Part shown: in pieces, positions 49,672 to 52,996 of the stretch
Layout: each line of letters begins with the position of its first letter
How positions within the stretch are numbered: the stretch's first letter is position 1
Source: Bradyrhizobium cajani
Lineage (GTDB): Bacteria > Pseudomonadota > Alphaproteobacteria > Rhizobiales > Xanthobacteraceae
Reading direction: 5' to 3'
DNA length: 52,996 bases
NCBI RefSeq assembly: GCF_009759665.1
Contig: NZ_WQNE01000042.1
Coordinates: forward strand, 1-52,996
Position numbers and translations under genes: made by a program
Notes under the pieces: model-generated
Databases searched by the model: none
What the model was told of the DNA's origin: nothing
What the model saw: the letters and a program-made list of their open reading frames with translations, nothing else

Positions 49672-51429
49672 ATGGTCAAGGGATCGGCACTCGCCTCTTT
49701 CATCGTCCTCTGTTGGACATCGTCATTGTCGGCGCAGACGATCTATCCGATCGATCGTGCCGAGATGCTCGCCGGCGCCCAATTCGACTTCAAGGTCGAA
49801 CTTCCCGGACTGGTTGATCCGGCCAAGCTGAAGATCACGGTGAACGGCGCGGACTATGCGACCGCGTTCGGCCGTTCCGGGACCTTCATCGATCGCGAAG
49901 ACGGCAAGGACCAGTCGGCGCTGACGTTGCGTGACGTCACGTTAACCAAGCCGGGCAGTGTCACTGTGGAGGTGAGCGACGGCACGCAGCAGCGCAGTGT
50001 CACATGGACCGTCTACGAAACCGGTCCGCGCAAGGCGAAGAACGTCATCCTGTTCATCGGTGATGGGATGTCCCCGGCGCATCGGGTCGCAGCCCGGATC
50101 CTGTCCAAAGGCATTTCGGAGGGCAAGAGCCGCGGCAAGCTCGCGATCGACGACATGCCGCATATGGCGCTGGTGGCGACCGCAGGCTCGGATTCGATCA
50201 TCACCGATTCCGCGAACTCGGCCAGCGCCTATGCGACCGGACACAAGAGCGCCGTCAACGCCTTGGGCGTTTATGCGGATCGCAGCGCAAGCCCGTTCGA
50301 CGATCCCCGGGTCGAAACCATCACGAGTCTCGCCAGGAGGCGACACGGCATGGCGATCGGCGTCGTCACCAACACCGAGATCGAAGACGCGACGCCGGCG
50401 GCAATGGTCGCGCACACGCGCCGGCGCGCCGCCTATGACGAGATCGTCGAGCAGTTCTTCGCGGCGAAGCCGGATGTGCTGATGGGCGGCGGCAGCGCGA
50501 ATTTTCTGCCGAAGTCTGCCGCCGGCTCGAAACGCAAGGACGAGACCGACTACATCGCCAAGTTCCGCGATGCGGGCTATCAGGTGGCGACCACCGCGGG
50601 CGAGCTCGGTGCTCTCTCGGCAAAGCCGGAGACGGGCAAGCTGCTCGGCCTCTTCGCCACGGGAAACATGGATGGCGCGCTGGATCGCAAATTCCTGAAG
50701 GGCGGCGGCGTCAAGAAATTCCCCGAGCAGCCCGACCTGACCGAGCAGGTGCAGGCAGCGCTGAAACTCTTGTCGCGGAATGAGGCCGGCTTCTTCCTGA
50801 TGGTCGAATCCGGACTGATCGACAAATACGCGCATGTCCTCGACATGGAGCGGGCGGTCTACGACACCATCATGCTCGACAACGCGGTGCGCCAGACGCG
50901 TGAGTGGGCCCGGGCGCGCGGCGACGACACCCTCATCCTGGTGCTCGCGGACCACAATCATCCCAACAGCCTTGTCGGGACGGTGAATGACGACATGGCC
51001 ACCACGCCCAACGTGCCGCTGCGTGAGCGCGTCGGTGTTTACGAGCAGGCCGGATTTCCCAACTATCCGGCCCCCGATGCGGAAGGCTATCCGGCACGCG
51101 TCGACGTGAGCCGGCGGCTCGCCATCTTCTCGGCCAGCCTGCCGGACCATTACGAAACCTTTCGCCCGAAGCTCGACAATCCCAATGAGCCGACCGTCAA
51201 GGCCGGCGACGGCGGGACCTTCAAGGCCAACGACAAATACAAGGACGTCCCGGGCGCGGTGCTGCGTCCCGGCAATCTGTCGGCACTGATCGGCGCCAGC
51301 GTGCATTCGGGCGAGGATGTTATCGTCACTGCGACCGGCCCGGGCAGCGAGCGCGTGCACGGGTCGATGGACAACACCGAGGTGTTTCGCGTCATGGCCG
51401 AGGCGCTTGGGCTGGCCGCTCCGCAGTAG
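49672..51429 (+). CDS. Alkaline phosphatase (PhoA superfamily) with N-terminal beta domain
   Basis: 585 residues from ATG at 49672 (GGAG upstream), with a signal peptide to about residue 21 (S-L-S-A-Q). Residues about 25-120 look like a beta-sandwich. The catalytic domain follows: N-V-I-L-F-I-G-D-G-M-S (metal site), nucleophile Ser in T-D-S-A-N-S-A-S-A-Y-A-T-G (about 179-191), V-E-S-G-L-I-D, L-A-D-H-N-H-P-N-S and the metal His in S-V-H-S-G-E-D near the C-terminus. Longer than E. coli PhoA (471). It frees phosphate in the periplasm. No two-copy Pho box was seen upstream. Confidence 0.9.
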   Translation: MVKGSALASFIVLCWTSSLSAQTIYPIDRAEMLAGAQFDFKVELPGLVDPAKLKITVNGADYATAFGRSGTFIDREDGKDQSALTLRDVTLTKPGSVTVEVSDGTQQRSVTWTVYETGPRKAKNVILFIGDGMSPAHRVAARILSKGISEGKSRGKLAIDDMPHMALVATAGSDSIITDSANSASAYATGHKSAVNALGVYADRSASPFDDPRVETITSLARRRHGMAIGVVTNTEIEDATPAAMVAHTRRRAAYDEIVEQFFAAKPDVLMGGGSANFLPKSAAGSKRKDETDYIAKFRDAGYQVATTAGELGALSAKPETGKLLGLFATGNMDGALDRKFLKGGGVKKFPEQPDLTEQVQAALKLLSRNEAGFFLMVESGLIDKYAHVLDMERAVYDTIMLDNAVRQTREWARARGDDTLILVLADHNHPNSLVGTVNDDMATTPNVPLRERVGVYEQAGFPNYPAPDAEGYPARVDVSRRLAIFSASLPDHYETFRPKLDNPNEPTVKAGDGGTFKANDKYKDVPGAVLRPGNLSALIGASVHSGEDVIVTATGPGSERVHGSMDNTEVFRVMAEALGLAAPQ

Positions 51430-51448
51430 GACCGTTGCGCGCCAAGTA

Positions 51449-51478
51449 AAAATGGCCGGGATCGCTCCCGGCCATTTT
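51449..51478. terminator. Bidirectional terminator between phosphatase and OmpA genes
   Basis: AAAATGGCCGGGA, loop TCGC, TCCCGGCCATTTT, followed by CCTTTTT and preceded by A-rich DNA. It has U-tails both ways and lies between convergent genes. Confidence 0.85.
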
Positions 51479-51494
51479 CCTTTTTGCGAAGGTC

Positions 51495-52996
51495 TTACTG
51501 GCGCGGCGGAGGCGGTGCCGCGTTGGCCTGGCCACCATTGAGCAGCGGCGTGATGCGGCGGACGGTGACGCGCCGGTTGATCAGGCTCGGCCCTTGGGTC
51601 TGCTCCTTCAGATACTGCTCGCCATAGCCCTGCGACGTCAGGTTCTCCGCGGGCACATTGAACTGCTGCGTCAGCAATTCGGCCGCGGACTGCGCACGGC
51701 GGTCCGACAGCGACAGATTGTCGACCTCGTTGCCGACCGCGTCGGTGTGTCCCTCGATCAGGAACACCTCCTGCGGGTTGGCCTGGATCGCCTGATTGAT
51801 GCCGTCGGCGATCACTTGAAGTCGTGCCGCCTGGTCCGGCGGAATGGTCCACGATCCCGTTTCGAAGTTGATCGTGTTGACGTCGATGCTCGGCATCTGC
51901 ATGCGAACATTGGGGCTGTAGCGGATCTCGTCGAGCGAGTAGCGCCGATCGATCCGCTGCACCGGCGGGGCCCGCATGGTCTGGTAGATCACGTCCGGCG
52001 ACGCTTCCTCGGCGTCGACGATGTAGCGATCGTACGGGATGTTGACCACCGGCGGGGGCACGTCGACATAGAAGCCACCGACCGCCCGCGGATCGCGGTA
52101 GCTGTTGTCGATGATCACAATCTCGCGTCCGCGCGGGTCCCTGCGGATTCGCCGCAGCAGCGAACCGTCCGCGCCGACCACGGTGATCACCTCGCTGCCG
52201 TCAGGACGCACCACGACCGTCCGCGTTTCTCCGCCGACCGTGTCGGTGCGGATGTCGCGGGCGCCGTAGCGGAAGCGATAGAGATCGTTGCCGCGGACAT
52301 AGGCCTGCCCGCCCGGATCGCGGATGATGATGCGGTCCGGCTCGGTGTAGACGGTGCGGCCGCCCTCGACGACCTCGCGCCGCTGGTTGTGCAGGTCGGC
52401 GATGGTCGCACCGACCACGGCACCGGCCACCACGCCTGCACCGATCGCGAGCGGCGTCAGGTCACGCTGCGGCGGGCGCGGCGGTGGCGGTAGCGGTGCT
52501 GCGACCGTCGGCGCGGCCCGGAACGCCGGCGCAACCGTCGGCGGGGCATATTGCGCCCGGTTCGGGGGTGGCGCTGCGGCCGGCGTGCCAGGGACGACGG
52601 TTGGCGCTGCGACGCCGGCGGGAGGCGCCGGCGGTCGGGGCGGGAGGCCGCCTGCCTGGGGCGGCGCGGCCGGAGTTCCGGCCGCAGGCGCGCCGGCAGG
52701 AGGCGTACCACCCCGAGGACCAGGTGTTGGAGCCACGGCGCCAGGGGTCGGCGTCGCCGCCGGGGCCGGAGTTGCACCGGGAGCAGGCGTGGGTGCCGCA
52801 CCGGGACGTCCGGGCGGCGGCGTCTGTGCACCCGGAGCCGGTGTGGCTGTCGGAGCGGGTGCAGCACCGGGCGCCGGCGACGGTGATGGTGATCCTGCAG
52901 CCGGAGGCGTGCCGGGACGTCCGCCGGGCGGAGGAGGCGCGCCCGGACGGCCCGGTGGCGTGCTGCCGGGGGCCGGGGTCGCAGTCGGTGCGGGTG
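51495..52996 (-). CDS. OmpA family outer-membrane/peptidoglycan-binding protein (5' end off window)
   Basis: At least 499 residues, open through the right edge with no stop in frame; the true start is beyond 52996. The first about 170 visible residues are Pro/Ala/Gly/Thr-rich, with P-P-G-R-P-G motifs repeated. A short glycine-rich hydrophobic segment (about 190-205 of the visible part, I-G-A-G-V-V-A-G-A-V-V-G) follows, then a beta-rich region (about 210-370) and the C-terminal OmpA domain with E-G-H-T-D-A-V-G-N and N-L-S-L-S-D-R-R-A that bind peptidoglycan. It likely links the envelope to the cell wall. The disordered front may span or bind. Confidence 0.87.
   Translation of the reverse strand, partial: PAPTATPAPGSTPPGRPGAPPPPGGRPGTPPAAGSPSPSPAPGAAPAPTATPAPGAQTPPPGRPGAAPTPAPGATPAPAATPTPGAVAPTPGPRGGTPPAGAPAAGTPAAPPQAGGLPPRPPAPPAGVAAPTVVPGTPAAAPPPNRAQYAPPTVAPAFRAAPTVAAPLPPPPRPPQRDLTPLAIGAGVVAGAVVGATIADLHNQRREVVEGGRTVYTEPDRIIIRDPGGQAYVRGNDLYRFRYGARDIRTDTVGGETRTVVVRPDGSEVITVVGADGSLLRRIRRDPRGREIVIIDNSYRDPRAVGGFYVDVPPPVVNIPYDRYIVDAEEASPDVIYQTMRAPPVQRIDRRYSLDEIRYSPNVRMQMPSIDVNTINFETGSWTIPPDQAARLQVIADGINQAIQANPQEVFLIEGHTDAVGNEVDNLSLSDRRAQSAAELLTQQFNVPAENLTSQGYGEQYLKEQTQGPSLINRRVTVRRITPLLNGGQANAAPPPPRQ

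Overview
The window is high-GC chromosomal DNA of an alphaproteobacterium. Gene order, protein content and several families of short palindromic repeats point to Bradyrhizobium or a close relative in the Nitrobacteraceae; this is inferred from content and was not searched. No phage, plasmid, CRISPR array or intact insertion sequence is visible. Most genes are ordinary core or accessory genes in short operons.

Layout. 0.1-6.7 kb: tsaD-gpsA-EVE leftward, divergent from hemD, a mitofilin-like protein and hemY (tRNA modification, phospholipid precursor, haem synthesis). 6.8-9.5 kb: tRNA-Thr(CGU), three small secreted proteins and a membrane-anchored polysaccharide deacetylase, with Crp-like dyads in front of two of the small genes. 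9.6-17.5 kb: MFS exporter, Tat-exported alpha/beta hydrolase, cytochrome P450, class III cyclase, TerB-like protein and an SDR. 17.7-22.7 kb: amidotransferase, enoyl-CoA hydratase, tRNA-Ala(CGC), YggT, DUF167, folD, ppa and a GNAT. 22.9-26.0 kb: a tightly overlapping four-gene operon (hydrolase, DUF2269 membrane protein, SDR fused to DoxX, DCC thiol protein). 26.2-29.4 kb: amine oxidase and typA.

29.6-32.0 kb holds the most unusual locus: an Lgt-like membrane protein with an altered active site, a radical SAM protein with the cysteine layout of archaeal tetraether lipid synthase (Tes), and a small membrane protein. The three overlap and end at one terminator. I infer a lipid- or lipoprotein-modifying system. 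32.3-39.97 kb: Crp/Fnr regulator, single-domain receiver, PhoD phosphatase, two TAXI binding proteins without TRAP permeases, phhB, a YkvA-like protein and a Sel1-repeat protein. 40.4-53 kb: quinone oxidoreductase, DECR-like reductase, IalB-like protein, rlmN, a small membrane protein, PAP2 phosphatase, argG, a TetR regulator divergent from a homocysteine S-methyltransferase, a PhoA-type phosphatase, and an OmpA-family protein with a long Pro/Ala-rich stretch that runs off the right edge.

About a dozen palindromic repeats lie only between genes. Start codons were moved from the longest ORF wherever a Shine-Dalgarno sequence or family N-terminus favoured another one; each case is noted.
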